A stretch of 28,554 nt of DNA from Thermococcus sp. (GCA_027023165.1 JALVWX010000204.1:1-28554), one strand, 5' to 3'. Counted from the stretch's first letter, positions 7,369 through 15,906 are shown. Made by a program: numbers and translations. Notes: a model not told the origin generated them from the letters alone.

Positions 7369-7849
7369 GGGACAAACCGCAGTGGAAATGCTCTTCATCC
7401 TTGGGGTCATCTTAGCGGGAATAGTCTTGGTTGTCCCGGTTTATATCCATCAGAACTCCAATTCGGTTATGCTCACTGCCGTCAGGGACGCTGCCTCCCA
7501 GGCGGTTGCTTACATAAACATGGGGGTTCTGTCCAACGATTCCTCCTATGCCCCATTACGCGAGGTTATCAACAATTACACCGGCTATTCCAACGCCGGC
7601 TTCCGGTTTGTGGGCCTTAGGATCCTTGAAGAGAACTCCACCTCTATCGTGGTGGCGGTTAAGTTTGCCCACGACCTCCCCCCCAACTCCACGAGAGACG
7701 GAAAGATTGCCGTGGCCATCGGAGACTTTATCAAGGGCTACCTGGAGGGGGTGAGTGGGTTCAGCCAGCGTGGTGGGCAAGTTTATTCTAATAACAGGCT
7801 CCTGGAGTTCAACGTAACCGTTTGTGGGACATGGGTGGTGGTATCGTGA
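7343..7849 (+). CDS. Pilin-like protein 3, class III signal peptide
   Basis: 168 residues. The leader MSRFHRTRKGQTAVEMLFIL has the canonical G|Q cleavage context with Glu at +5 of the mature protein, then a long hydrophobic helix (about residues 14-32). The extracellular part contains NDS, NYT and NST sequons. Its 5' end overlaps pilin-like protein 2 by 26 nt in another frame, and the following gene starts inside its stop region, so the genes are tightly coupled. Of the six it has the most typical signal motif (QTAVEM). Confidence 0.75.
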   Translation: MSRFHRTRKGQTAVEMLFILGVILAGIVLVVPVYIHQNSNSVMLTAVRDAASQAVAYINMGVLSNDSSYAPLREVINNYTGYSNAGFRFVGLRILEENSTSIVVAVKFAHDLPPNSTRDGKIAVAIGDFIKGYLEGVSGFSQRGGQVYSNNRLLEFNVTVCGTWVVVS

Positions 7850-8964
7850 GACGCGGTCAGCTCCTCTCCATGGACGCCCTTGTATCCATAGTCCTCGTGA
7901 TAATGATCCTCGGAACAGTTTCAGCCACTTCCGAGAGCTTGCGGAGCGGTATAACATCCATGATTGGGTGGTACGAGAGGTCGAACATAGCCGACAACAT
8001 GCTCGACGTGCTGACGAAGAATCCTGGAGTTCCGGAGGATTGGGAGAGGGATCCTTCATCCGTTGAGGTTGTTGGCCTCGCGGGAGAGGATGGTACCATT
8101 TCTTGGGAAAAAGTCCAGTCCTTAATCTATCTCATAGCTCAGAACAACACGCGTGCAAAGTCATCCCTCCTGAACATGAGTATGGGGAACGATTTTGAAC
8201 TTGTTCTTTACCGCGGTGGATGGAACTTCTCCGTTAATTACACATGGAACCCTAACCAGAACAGTGGTTATACACCCCCCCTGCAGTTAGATAGTTTTAA
8301 TGCAAGTTATGTTTTTCCAGCTGATATGTACTATAATGGAACTTATCAGAGTCCATGGAATCTCTCCTCTGAGGTAACACCACTCATCATCCCAGTCGTT
8401 AACCTGAACGGCACTGTTTCTATTGGCGCTAACAGTAGGGATGTGATGTTCTCAATGAACTCATCTCCATGGGTGCTCTACTCCCAGAGAAGAACATCTA
8501 TGGAAGTGTTTATCTATAACGCCTCCATAAACGTGACCTCCAACCGGGTCAGACTCATTATGAGTGGTAGCCTTCTCTTTGCTGTTCCGTCCTATGCGAG
8601 GCTTAGAATAACTCTGCCGGATACTACTGGTTATTCTCTCTTCATCGTTGAGGATGGTGTCAATCTCAAGCTCTTGGCAGTCTGGCGCACAGACGGGAAT
8701 GTTGAAGGTGCCCTCTGGGAAAAAGGAGTTAATGGGTCCTTATCCATCATTGCAAATTACAGTTCTGATAATGACTCTTTGACAATACCCTGGAGTGATC
8801 TATTTGAGTCTAACCCTGCTGAAGAGGGATCGGCCTCTGTGGGTTTGTGGGTATACTCGAAGAATCTCCCTTGGGTATATTTGGAGGATTTAAATAACAT
8901 CAACACATGTTTGGGTCCAAAAATGGATCTAATGCTTATTAACTTGTGGGTCTGGGGTGGTTGA
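7846..8964 (+). CDS. Pilin-like protein 4, larger ectodomain
   Basis: 372 residues. The probable start is GTG 7846, which overlaps the previous stop (GTGA) with gggtggtgg about 5 nt upstream. It gives MRRGQLLSMDALVSIVLVIM, a basic tetrapeptide, G|Q and a delayed acidic residue (D). An ATG at 7831 would add five residues. After the helix comes a charged segment (about 35-110) and a large Asn-rich beta domain with many sequons (NMS, NFS, NYT, NAS, NGT). The motif departs from the strict QxxxE form, as often seen in minor pilins. Base composition becomes more A/T rich within this gene. The specific function is unknown. Confidence 0.7.
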   Translation: MRRGQLLSMDALVSIVLVIMILGTVSATSESLRSGITSMIGWYERSNIADNMLDVLTKNPGVPEDWERDPSSVEVVGLAGEDGTISWEKVQSLIYLIAQNNTRAKSSLLNMSMGNDFELVLYRGGWNFSVNYTWNPNQNSGYTPPLQLDSFNASYVFPADMYYNGTYQSPWNLSSEVTPLIIPVVNLNGTVSIGANSRDVMFSMNSSPWVLYSQRRTSMEVFIYNASINVTSNRVRLIMSGSLLFAVPSYARLRITLPDTTGYSLFIVEDGVNLKLLAVWRTDGNVEGALWEKGVNGSLSIIANYSSDNDSLTIPWSDLFESNPAEEGSASVGLWVYSKNLPWVYLEDLNNINTCLGPKMDLMLINLWVWGG

Positions 8965-8966
8965 GG

Positions 8967-11153
8967 ATGAGACGAGGCTTTATATTCACGCTTGATGCAC
9001 TGCTTTCGCTCCTGTTGGTCATGGTGTTTGTGACAAGTATAGTAGTGATGATGGAGAACACTTCCCAAGTTTACTCAACTTATATGCGCTCCCAGTCCCA
9101 GCACATAGCCGCTGACACCCTCGAGACCCTCAGGACGGTTCCCCTCAATCAGCTGGTTCCTCAGGACAAAATCACTGAATGGATTAATGATGGTGTTCTT
9201 GATACTGGGCTTGTCAGTCCTGATATGGATCCTCTTGATATAGTCGCAACATACTGGGCTACTGCACCGCTGTATCCCTCAAGGGATCTCCACCACAAGG
9301 CGGAGATGATCCTCGGCTATCTACTCAACACAACCCTTCAAGGCTATGACTACGAACTCCTGATAAACAACTACACGAGTCCCTACCTGAGAAAGGTGGG
9401 TTCGAACTATTCGAAGGCATCTGATGTCTCTTCAGATACCCTAATAATGAGCGGCTACGCCTACAACCAGACGCCGAGGGGATACATGGCTAGAGCATAT
9501 CTAACAAAGGCCGCGTTTGTGAGGAGTGATTTGTTTGGATGGATGAGAGTTCTTGCAGGAGCTTTTTCCAGTAGTGGGTACAGCAACTCTCTCGATGTTA
9601 TCAGCACTATCAGTATACCTACAGATAGCGAGAATGATATCTATGAGGCGAATGGCAACTTTGTTCACAGGTTCACCGAGCAGGAGGATGTGTATATAAA
9701 TGGTAACTATGTGGCACTGGGTAATACAGAACCAAACGCACCGGATATCAAGGACTACTTAGTTCCAGGTAAAAATGTTATAAGGATGTATTTCCATGAT
9801 CCGGCGTACTATGGAAGCAACCTCCGTTATACAATTGGTATTGGCAGTGGAACCACAGTGTATGTCAAGTACAAAAGCAACAGCCTTCGTGTAGGGGATC
9901 CGGGTCTTATACATGTTTATAATGTGACATCCCAGTATACTGGGTTTATTTATTTACTTGAGAACTTTGTGCCAGGTAATGTAACTGCGATAAACATGGT
10001 TTTCAAGGTTAAGGGGGCTCAAGTGGTGCGCCTGTACTACGGGCTGGGAGCCAATCTCTATCTTCTTCTTGAAAAAACAGTGGATCCAAACTCAGTCCAG
10101 ACGGTTGAATTCACGAACTCGGAGATCGAAAACGCCCTTGAGTCAATTGGGGTAAACTATAAAAACCTGTCGAAAATGGTCTTTGATTTTGTTGTGGCTA
10201 TTGATGCAAAATATTATCCCTCTGATGGCCAGTTCCACTATGGAGGTGCTAATTTCGTTTCTTATTCCTGTCCTGCTAGTGATTGTGGAGGGGAAAGGGA
10301 GAGGGTGCTATACGGCTACCCCGATTCTTATGTTCAGATATCGTACCTACCCCGAACGGTTATTACAAGATACAGTATTCCGCTGTCCATATCAATAGGT
10401 TATGATACTCCATCGTACAGTGGATATACTGGATATCATTGTGGAGGGTATACCTACAAGAATATGACAGTCACGTATACACTTCCTTCGAAAGCTACTC
10501 CGTGGTATGCTGATTTATGGGTAGGTTACTGTTTTGGTGGCTCCACCACCCAATATTTAAAAGAGAACGGAAATACGTTTTATAGCGGCCCTAATGGAGT
10601 CTATTCATTAAGGATTGCTTATTCCAAAATGTATGCCTGGATGATGGAACCCGGGTCGAATACTTTTACGGCAGAGTTGGATACTGGCGTGGATAAAGGC
10701 GGAACATCATTTAGATACCACGCAACGAGAGGCGTGATTAAGTACTTTATTGAAGGTTATGCTGGATATGGAGATGTTTTTCCATATCTCCTGCAGGATT
10801 ATCCAACTTATAGAGGTTACAACCTAACTTACTACTATTCTGATGGTAAAACTACTTATGAGAGATACATCCTTGTAGGTGATCCTCCCTACAAACAGAT
10901 ATCTGTGGATGACCTTGATCCTACAAAATACGCTGTAGATGATTCGATTCTCCGTCTCTTTGACAATCTAAACTATGTTGATGATAAAAACCCGGGAGAG
11001 TGGAAAAATGCACCCTATGATGGTTCCCAGCAAAACCCAATAGATGTTGATCTTCCGGAAGGTGTGAATATTGAGACGGTCTCCTTAGGCAACATTCCAG
11101 GTCTCTTTCAGCCTATCCAAATAACCCTGAGGGTATGGAGGGGGAAGCCATGA
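8967..11153 (+). CDS. Large pilin-like surface protein 5
   Basis: 728 residues. ATG 8967 follows the previous stop by 2 nt, with ggttgagg just before it. The N-terminus MRRGFIFTLDALLSLLLVMV keeps the basic leader, the Gly and an acidic residue, but Phe replaces Gln at +1, so processing by the same peptidase is uncertain. The ectodomain is long and rich in Tyr, Gly, Asn and Ser, with two cysteine-containing patches (CPASDCGG near residue 435; HCGGY and YCFGG near 491-521) that could form disulfides. No catalytic domain is recognised. Size, position and composition suggest a minor pilin or adhesin carried on the filament. It is A/T richer than flanking housekeeping genes. Confidence 0.7.
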   Translation: MRRGFIFTLDALLSLLLVMVFVTSIVVMMENTSQVYSTYMRSQSQHIAADTLETLRTVPLNQLVPQDKITEWINDGVLDTGLVSPDMDPLDIVATYWATAPLYPSRDLHHKAEMILGYLLNTTLQGYDYELLINNYTSPYLRKVGSNYSKASDVSSDTLIMSGYAYNQTPRGYMARAYLTKAAFVRSDLFGWMRVLAGAFSSSGYSNSLDVISTISIPTDSENDIYEANGNFVHRFTEQEDVYINGNYVALGNTEPNAPDIKDYLVPGKNVIRMYFHDPAYYGSNLRYTIGIGSGTTVYVKYKSNSLRVGDPGLIHVYNVTSQYTGFIYLLENFVPGNVTAINMVFKVKGAQVVRLYYGLGANLYLLLEKTVDPNSVQTVEFTNSEIENALESIGVNYKNLSKMVFDFVVAIDAKYYPSDGQFHYGGANFVSYSCPASDCGGERERVLYGYPDSYVQISYLPRTVITRYSIPLSISIGYDTPSYSGYTGYHCGGYTYKNMTVTYTLPSKATPWYADLWVGYCFGGSTTQYLKENGNTFYSGPNGVYSLRIAYSKMYAWMMEPGSNTFTAELDTGVDKGGTSFRYHATRGVIKYFIEGYAGYGDVFPYLLQDYPTYRGYNLTYYYSDGKTTYERYILVGDPPYKQISVDDLDPTKYAVDDSILRLFDNLNYVDDKNPGEWKNAPYDGSQQNPIDVDLPEGVNIETVSLGNIPGLFQPIQITLRVWRGKP

Positions 11154-13594
11154 AAAGAAGGGGCTTTTTCCTAAATTCTGCCGTGTTAGTTCTCCTTATT
11201 CCGCTTCTTCTTCTTATTGCAACATATGAAAATGTATCCTACCAAATAATCGTGGCTCAAAGCGAGAGAAGCCACGTTGAACGTACTTACGATGTTATTT
11301 CATTCCTCAATTTGGAGTTTCAACGGGCTTTGGAGCTATCAGGTAAGAGAGCTGTTGTTTCCGTTGTTGATTACGTGTCAGTTACTGGTAGGTTCATAAG
11401 TCCAAGCTACATGGTAAACAACACCATACGAGACCTTATGATCAATGGTACGTCCCCTTCTATAATTGCCTATGATTCTCTCAGGATTATGGGGACGCAA
11501 ACATTGAAGGTGTGGTTGTCTAATGTCACTACGGTTCTTCAAAAGCAGGGGTACAAAATATCCCCCTCGATTGTAGACATACTGAATTCAATGGAGATAA
11601 CCGTTGCCCCATTAGACGCGTTTGATATCGTGGTAAAGGCGAGAATACCAAAAATAACAATAAGGGACATGGCGGGGAAAGTTGTATACTCAGGTCCTCT
11701 GCCAACAGATAGGAAGTATGTATACTCAACGATTAATATTCAAGAACTTGAGGACCCCATTTTTTCCGCTATGACTGGGGGTAGATACCAGCGCTCTATA
11801 AGAGCTTGTCCATTGGCTTATCCAGGGCTTGGCCAGGGACCAGTTCTTTCTGCCAATGCATCAGGATTATCAAGTGTTGCCCATGTGGTTGGTAACTTTG
11901 AGGATTCCCCACAGCTTAGTTCAGATCTTGGTTATAATTCAACCCACGTCTGGGATCAGAGCGGTGATTACCTTACCAACTTTACAATTAACTCAGTTCC
12001 TGTTACTACTAATGCGTTCATAAAGTCCAACGGGGACACTGGCGTTATGGTTTTCTCGAACGTGTCCGTCACTGGGGGTAGTGGAACTGCGGTTTCCAGC
12101 TGGTGCTCTCCCTTAGGGTACAGGTTGAACTTGACTGTCCAAAATCAAGTTGGAGTTGATCTTGATAATTATCAGATCCCTCTCTTGATAAGCACTGCCA
12201 AGGGCTTTACAAGTCAGATTTTGGATATAATCTTTCAAAACACTAATAATACATATCTTACAACAAAGGATCCTTATCAGACCAACGCCTCGATAGCACT
12301 CTATGATTCGAACTGTAATCCTATCCCCTTCTGGATAGAATACTGGGATCCGGTAAACCAAAAGGCACTGATATGGATAAAGGCGTCTATTCCGATAGGT
12401 GGCTCCCTCCACATTGAGATGTATTTTGGGAAAGAAGTGGCTCCTACAAAGGGGAATGGAAAAAATGTCTTTGTCCTTTTTGCAGGTCCAAAAACTATAA
12501 CGGGCGGGAATAATAAGGAGTATCTCATAAATAGTCAATCTCTTGATCTTTACGGTGGTTTTGCAGTGAGATTCAGAATGAAAGCCAATGGTGATTATGG
12601 GGACTGGGATAGTGGTATTATAGTTGAGGATTCTGATGTGAATCCAGATGATCTTGCCTTCACTGACGACACAACAGACAGTGGGGATGGGCTAGCCATA
12701 CACTGGGTTACTTTCTTTACATGGTGGTCTGAGGAGTCCTATGTTTCAGGTAGGTACCCCATAACTTCGTTCCATGTATACGAAGCATTAATGAAGCCCT
12801 ACTCAACATACCTTAAGAGTGCTAAGTTCAAGGATATCACCGATGGCAGAGTTAACTATGATAGCAAGTACAGTCCGAGATACTGGGTTGAACCCCTTGA
12901 GTATGTCTATTGGGCAACGGATAGTGAAAAATCTTGGAGGACCACCACCTACGACTGGGTTGCCGTGAGAAAGTACACGATTTCAAGCGATCTCCTTGAA
13001 GACCCCGACTTTAATGGTATAACCTTCTATTGGAAGACCACAGATCCAGCCCAAGTTATCGAGCAAAAACCCTCTCTCACCTCGTCGGGTCAGTTTCAGT
13101 CGTCTAATGGCAGAGTTTACGACCTTCAGACCTTTATAGATTGCTTGATGGACCAGAGGTATATAGCCACTGAGAATGGATGGTCATTCTTTGAGAGGCT
13201 TGAAGGCAGTGATCAAAATCATCTCTCCTATGAAAAGATTGCAAATGAGACTCAGGATGAGATGGGCTACACTTACGGTGGCAGGCATTACCCAATCGGT
13301 CTCGTGAGCTTTATGATACCTGATCCTAACTATGACTTGAAACTTTACAATCTCTTCGAGACACTTGGACTCACTGTGCAGGAGGGGGAGTCCAGTGTTG
13401 ACTATTACTTCCTCAATTATTACTTCCACGGTGGGGCGAGGGTAGTGGGCTACCGCGTTTGGGGAATTTCAGAAGGCATTCTAGCGACGGATGATCTGAG
13501 CAGGGTTCCATTTTTCCTTGATCCAGGGACTTCAAGAGAAGTTCTTGGGACCGAAGGAACCTGTGATCTGCTTTATGGTTACATCTGCTCTTGA
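11150..13594 (+). CDS. Large pilin-like surface protein 6 with DUF2341-like domain
   Basis: 814 residues. ATG 11150 overlaps the previous stop (ATGA), preceded by ggaggggg. The N-terminus is MKRRGFFLNSAVLVLLIPLL: the basic leader and Gly remain but the conserved acidic residue is absent, as in non-canonical tip or minor pilins or simply a membrane anchor. Residues about 317-440 match the DUF2341 pattern (YRLNLTVQN, then PFWIEYWDP, ALIWIKASIPIGGS, MYFGK), a beta-sandwich found in large archaeal and bacterial surface proteins. A lectin-like beta region probably follows to about 640. Many N-glycosylation sequons are present. Function as tip adhesin is inferred from position and domains. Confidence 0.7.
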   Translation: MKRRGFFLNSAVLVLLIPLLLLIATYENVSYQIIVAQSERSHVERTYDVISFLNLEFQRALELSGKRAVVSVVDYVSVTGRFISPSYMVNNTIRDLMINGTSPSIIAYDSLRIMGTQTLKVWLSNVTTVLQKQGYKISPSIVDILNSMEITVAPLDAFDIVVKARIPKITIRDMAGKVVYSGPLPTDRKYVYSTINIQELEDPIFSAMTGGRYQRSIRACPLAYPGLGQGPVLSANASGLSSVAHVVGNFEDSPQLSSDLGYNSTHVWDQSGDYLTNFTINSVPVTTNAFIKSNGDTGVMVFSNVSVTGGSGTAVSSWCSPLGYRLNLTVQNQVGVDLDNYQIPLLISTAKGFTSQILDIIFQNTNNTYLTTKDPYQTNASIALYDSNCNPIPFWIEYWDPVNQKALIWIKASIPIGGSLHIEMYFGKEVAPTKGNGKNVFVLFAGPKTITGGNNKEYLINSQSLDLYGGFAVRFRMKANGDYGDWDSGIIVEDSDVNPDDLAFTDDTTDSGDGLAIHWVTFFTWWSEESYVSGRYPITSFHVYEALMKPYSTYLKSAKFKDITDGRVNYDSKYSPRYWVEPLEYVYWATDSEKSWRTTTYDWVAVRKYTISSDLLEDPDFNGITFYWKTTDPAQVIEQKPSLTSSGQFQSSNGRVYDLQTFIDCLMDQRYIATENGWSFFERLEGSDQNHLSYEKIANETQDEMGYTYGGRHYPIGLVSFMIPDPNYDLKLYNLFETLGLTVQEGESSVDYYFLNYYFHGGARVVGYRVWGISEGILATDDLSRVPFFLDPGTSREVLGTEGTCDLLYGYICS

Positions 13595-13605
13595 GGTGAA
13601 GGAGC

Positions 13606-14361
13606 ATGAACCTCACGGAATTCTTTTATTCCATAGGGGAGATGGTGGATAGATTTATTCAAAGGATAGTTGAAACAACGGAGGAGATAATAATACCAAG
13701 TAAGAATAGAGATGCACCGGAGTTCGGATTCCTGAGGAAAATTGTAAAGAAAAGCTTCACACCCCATGAGTTTCTGAGTCTCGAGCTTCAGCTCGTTCTC
13801 CTATCCTACCTCCTTTTGTCCCTTTTCATCACTGTGTTCTTGGGTAGTATAGTTTATCTCTCTCTTCTCTTCATCGTCGAGTTTCTCTCGGTCAGGTACA
13901 TCCTCCTGAAGAACTGGGATTTTTTCATTGATCCAGAACCATATCGCTTCTTCTACTACTGGCTTTCTGCCATAGCTTTCCTTTCATTCTTGGGGTACTT
14001 ACTCCTCCGTAGGTTTTCTCCGAATGTCTATTACTACTACGCATACCTTATGATGGCTCTGATAGCGGTCCTAGTCTTCCGTCACTACTTCAAGTCCCGC
14101 TACGGCCGTGAGTACACCTATGGCGTCGTTGAGGAGGTTAAAAACGACCTCGTCAGGGTCTTCGTTCACGATGACATGGCGGCCAACGTTAAGCCCGGCT
14201 ACTACTGGCTTCCAGCCGTTCCAGATGCTCAGCCGGGGAGGGTAGTGAAGATACTGGTAGAGGAGAAGGTCTTGAAGAGCGCCCGCCCCTCGAGGATAAT
14301 CGAGGTGTACCTCGATCAGTCCTCCCAAACCGAGACTGAGCCGAAGGAAGCTACCGAGTGA
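13606..14361 (+). CDS. DUF2101 family membrane protein
   Basis: 251 residues, start ATG 13606 behind gaggtgaaggag. About four hydrophobic segments lie between residues 58 and 160 (SLELQLVLLSYLLLSLFITV; then GSIVYLSLLFIVEFL; the YWLSAIAFLSFLGYLLL helix; and YYYYAYLMMALIAVLVF). A soluble C-terminal domain of about 85 residues (YGVVEEVKNDLVRVFV onward) looks like a small beta barrel. I recognise it as the Thermococcales membrane family DUF2101; no function is established that I know. It follows the largest pilin-like gene by 11 nt and ends the plus-strand run, which suggests a membrane platform or accessory role in the same system. The terminal 46 bp overlap a convergent gene. Confidence 0.75.
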   Translation: MNLTEFFYSIGEMVDRFIQRIVETTEEIIIPSKNRDAPEFGFLRKIVKKSFTPHEFLSLELQLVLLSYLLLSLFITVFLGSIVYLSLLFIVEFLSVRYILLKNWDFFIDPEPYRFFYYWLSAIAFLSFLGYLLLRRFSPNVYYYYAYLMMALIAVLVFRHYFKSRYGREYTYGVVEEVKNDLVRVFVHDDMAANVKPGYYWLPAVPDAQPGRVVKILVEEKVLKSARPSRIIEVYLDQSSQTETEPKEATE

Positions 14362-14591
14362 AGGAGAAGCAGGCATATAGAGTGGCACGGCTCCACGAGG
14401 TTGGTCTTCACGAAGCCCTCTCCTTCCCTTTCTATGACTAGCTTTTCTGTGAGGTTGCAGGGAGGTTCGATAACTGCCCTCTCCTCCGTTACCCCGACAT
14501 CCCAGCCAATGCCGGCGCACACCCTCTTTACAAAGAGGAGGAACTCATCCCACTCTTTGATTGATGTGTGGTAGTAAATGGTGTGGCCCAA
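14316..14591 (-). CDS. 91-aa hypothetical protein, TTG start
   Basis: Not recognised. The frame encodes MGHTIYYHTSIKEWDEFLLF and continues to VWED, a small soluble alpha/beta-looking protein with four cysteines (CAGIGWD, PPCN, EPCHSIC). I chose TTG 14591 because a GGTGAT site sits 3-4 nt upstream and a BRE/TATA (gaaaactttataac, minus strand) would start transcription near 14598. The longer form from TTG 14618 would begin at the promoter itself. Codon use fits the neighbourhood. Its 3' end overlaps the DUF2101 gene by 46 bp in convergent orientation. The cysteines could bind a metal, but nothing in the sequence proves this. Confidence 0.65.
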   Translation of the reverse strand: MGHTIYYHTSIKEWDEFLLFVKRVCAGIGWDVGVTEERAVIEPPCNLTEKLVIEREGEGFVKTNLVEPCHSICLLLLHSVASFGSVSVWED

Positions 14592-14618
14592 ACTATCACC
14601 AGTGGAAATACAGTTCAA

Positions 14619-14634
14619 CGGTTATAAAGTTTTC
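14619..14634 (-). promoter_or_regulatory. BRE/TATA of the 91-aa gene
   Basis: On the minus strand gaaaactttataaccg has a purine-rich BRE and a TATA box. It lies about 30 nt before the TTG start and directly beside an inverted repeat. Confidence 0.5.
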
Positions 14635-14646
14635 TAATTTTTAGAA
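14632..14646. promoter_or_regulatory. Perfect inverted repeat, candidate operator
   Basis: TTCTAA-ttt-TTAGAA is a perfect 6-bp dyad with a 3-bp centre. A second, nested arm pair (TTTTCTA with TAGAAAA further on) extends it. It sits just upstream of the TATA box of the 91-aa gene, where archaeal activators or repressors bind. It also lies behind guaAa, so a terminator role is possible, though it is not followed by a clear T-run in that direction. Confidence 0.35.
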
Positions 14647-14687
14647 TAGAAAATAGTAAGTAGTAATTCCTTACGCAACGGGCAACA

Positions 14688-15254
14688 TTAGAGCACTCTG
14701 CATAGCCTTGCGAAGTTCCTGTAGACCTCTGCTCCTCGCTCGGTGTGGGAAACCTCGGGGTGGAACTGGACGCCATAGATTGGAAGGCTCTCGTGCTTCA
14801 TGGCCTCAACGGGACAGGTCTCGCTCCTGGCCAAAAGCTTGAAGCCCGGTGGGAGTTCCTTAACTTCATCCATGTGGCTCTCCCAGACCTTCAATTTCTT
14901 TGGAAAGCCCTTGAAGAGGTCGTTTTCCTCGATTATTTCAATTTCAACGAGGCTGTATTCCGCTTTATCACCCCTTCCAACCTTCCCGCCAAAGTGCCTC
15001 GCTATGAGCTGGTGTCCGAGGCAGATTCCCAGGATTGGAACGTTGAACTCGTCGTAGTGCTCAAGAATCGCCTCGCAGTTGCCCGTTCTGTTTATATCCG
15101 GCCCGCCCGAGAAGATTATACCCTTTGGATTCAGTGCCTTGATTTCCTCCAGCGGGGTGGTGTTTGGTATTATCTTTGCCTCAACGCCGAGGTACCTTAG
15201 GGTTCTCCAAATCCTGTGGACGTACTGGCCCCCGTTGTCCATTATAACTATCAT
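14688..15254 (-). CDS. guaAa: GMP synthase glutaminase subunit (subunit A)
   Basis: 188 residues. A class I glutamine amidotransferase domain that releases ammonia from glutamine and passes it to the ATP-pyrophosphatase subunit to convert XMP to GMP. The catalytic triad is visible: Cys78 in GICLGHQ, and His165 and Glu167 in QFHPEVS. In archaea the two GMP synthase domains are separate polypeptides, as here. The ATG at 15254 overlaps the vapC stop (ATGA), and its ribosome-binding site GGAGGTGGG lies inside the last vapC codons, so translation is coupled to the toxin gene. Its partner subunit is 0.7 kb upstream, separated by the toxin-antitoxin genes. Confidence 0.95.
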   Translation of the reverse strand: MIVIMDNGGQYVHRIWRTLRYLGVEAKIIPNTTPLEEIKALNPKGIIFSGGPDINRTGNCEAILEHYDEFNVPILGICLGHQLIARHFGGKVGRGDKAEYSLVEIEIIEENDLFKGFPKKLKVWESHMDEVKELPPGFKLLARSETCPVEAMKHESLPIYGVQFHPEVSHTERGAEVYRNFARLCRVL

Positions 15255-15700
15255 GAACCCACCTCCAAGGGTTTGAAAAACTCATCGGATTCCTCAACCA
15301 GATAGAATGCTTTCAAGCCGAGAGATTTAGCCAAGTCTGCCATTTTTCTGTCGTTTGTTATCAGCACGCCCTTAATGAATTCCGCCGTTGCTATGAAATA
15401 CAAATCCGGAATCCTGTGGGCGGTCTTAAACGCGAGCTCTCTAAGACTATGAAGTATAAGCTCCTCTTCCACGAACCCCGATATAAGGGAGAGATATATC
15501 CCGTGGGCTTCTCGCGCCAATTCTTCCTCTAAAAATCGTCTCATTACGGAGATAAACTCGAGCTCACCAAAACGAGGTGCATAGAGTTCCACAATATCCT
15601 GTTCTGCCAGTTTTGCAACTTTCTTTGCGGTTTCAGTTCTATCAGGATAAAAACTGGAAAACAAATTGACAATAACGGAAGTATCTATAACGACCCTCAT
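15251..15700 (-). CDS. vapC: VapC-type PIN-domain toxin ribonuclease
   Basis: 149 residues, normal for VapC. The PIN-domain acidic residues are in the expected order: Asp6 (VIDTSVIV), Glu46 (RFGELE), Asp99 ([10 protein letters not shown]) and Asp117 ([12 protein letters not shown]). They coordinate the metal for RNA cleavage; VapC toxins cut tRNA, rRNA or mRNA when freed from their antitoxin. The start overlaps the antitoxin stop by 4 nt, and the stop overlaps the GMP synthase glutaminase start by 4 nt. All catalytic residues are present, so the toxin looks intact. The target RNA cannot be told from the sequence. Confidence 0.9.
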   Translation of the reverse strand: MRVVIDTSVIVNLFSSFYPDRTETAKKVAKLAEQDIVELYAPRFGELEFISVMRRFLEEELAREAHGIYLSLISGFVEEELILHSLRELAFKTAHRIPDLYFIATAEFIKGVLITNDRKMADLAKSLGLKAFYLVEESDEFFKPLEVGS

Positions 15701-15906
15701 GTCTCCTCCTCCCGGAGTCTAAGAAGGTAATCCTCGGGGGACTCGTCGAAGTTTTCGGGGGTGATTGCCTCCCTGAACTTCCTCGTCAGCTCCAATATAT
15801 CGCCCTTGATAATTTTGATTCTCACTCGCTCGTGTTCCTTCAGCTTCAGGGGTTTCAATGGCTTCAGCACGCCGTCTTCGTAGATTACCTCAATTATCTC
15901 CCCCAT
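15697..15906 (-). CDS. vapB: VapB-like antitoxin, AF2212/DUF104 family
   Basis: 69 residues. The N-terminal half, [20 protein letters not shown] then ERVRIKI, is the small beta fold of the AF2212-like antitoxin family (DUF104) that pairs with PIN toxins in Thermococcales. The C-terminal helix (residues 38-69, rich in Arg, Glu and Leu) probably wraps around the toxin. It begins 43 nt after the guaAb stop with a GGTGGGA site and has its own TATA-like element, so the pair can be expressed separately from guaAb. Antitoxins of this kind often bind their own promoter, but no operator was identified. Confidence 0.85.
   Translation of the reverse strand: MGEIIEVIYEDGVLKPLKPLKLKEHERVRIKIIKGDILELTRKFREAITPENFDESPEDYLLRLREEET

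Noticed and set aside
12113..12538. 141-codon minus-strand open frame in pilin-like gene 6
   Set aside because: Antisense to a continuous 814-codon gene; no ribosome-binding site or promoter seen.
8946..13594. Frameshift or fused-gene artefact in the very long surface genes
   Set aside because: Frames are continuous, each has its own leader and start signal, and the overlaps are regular ATGA or short gaps.
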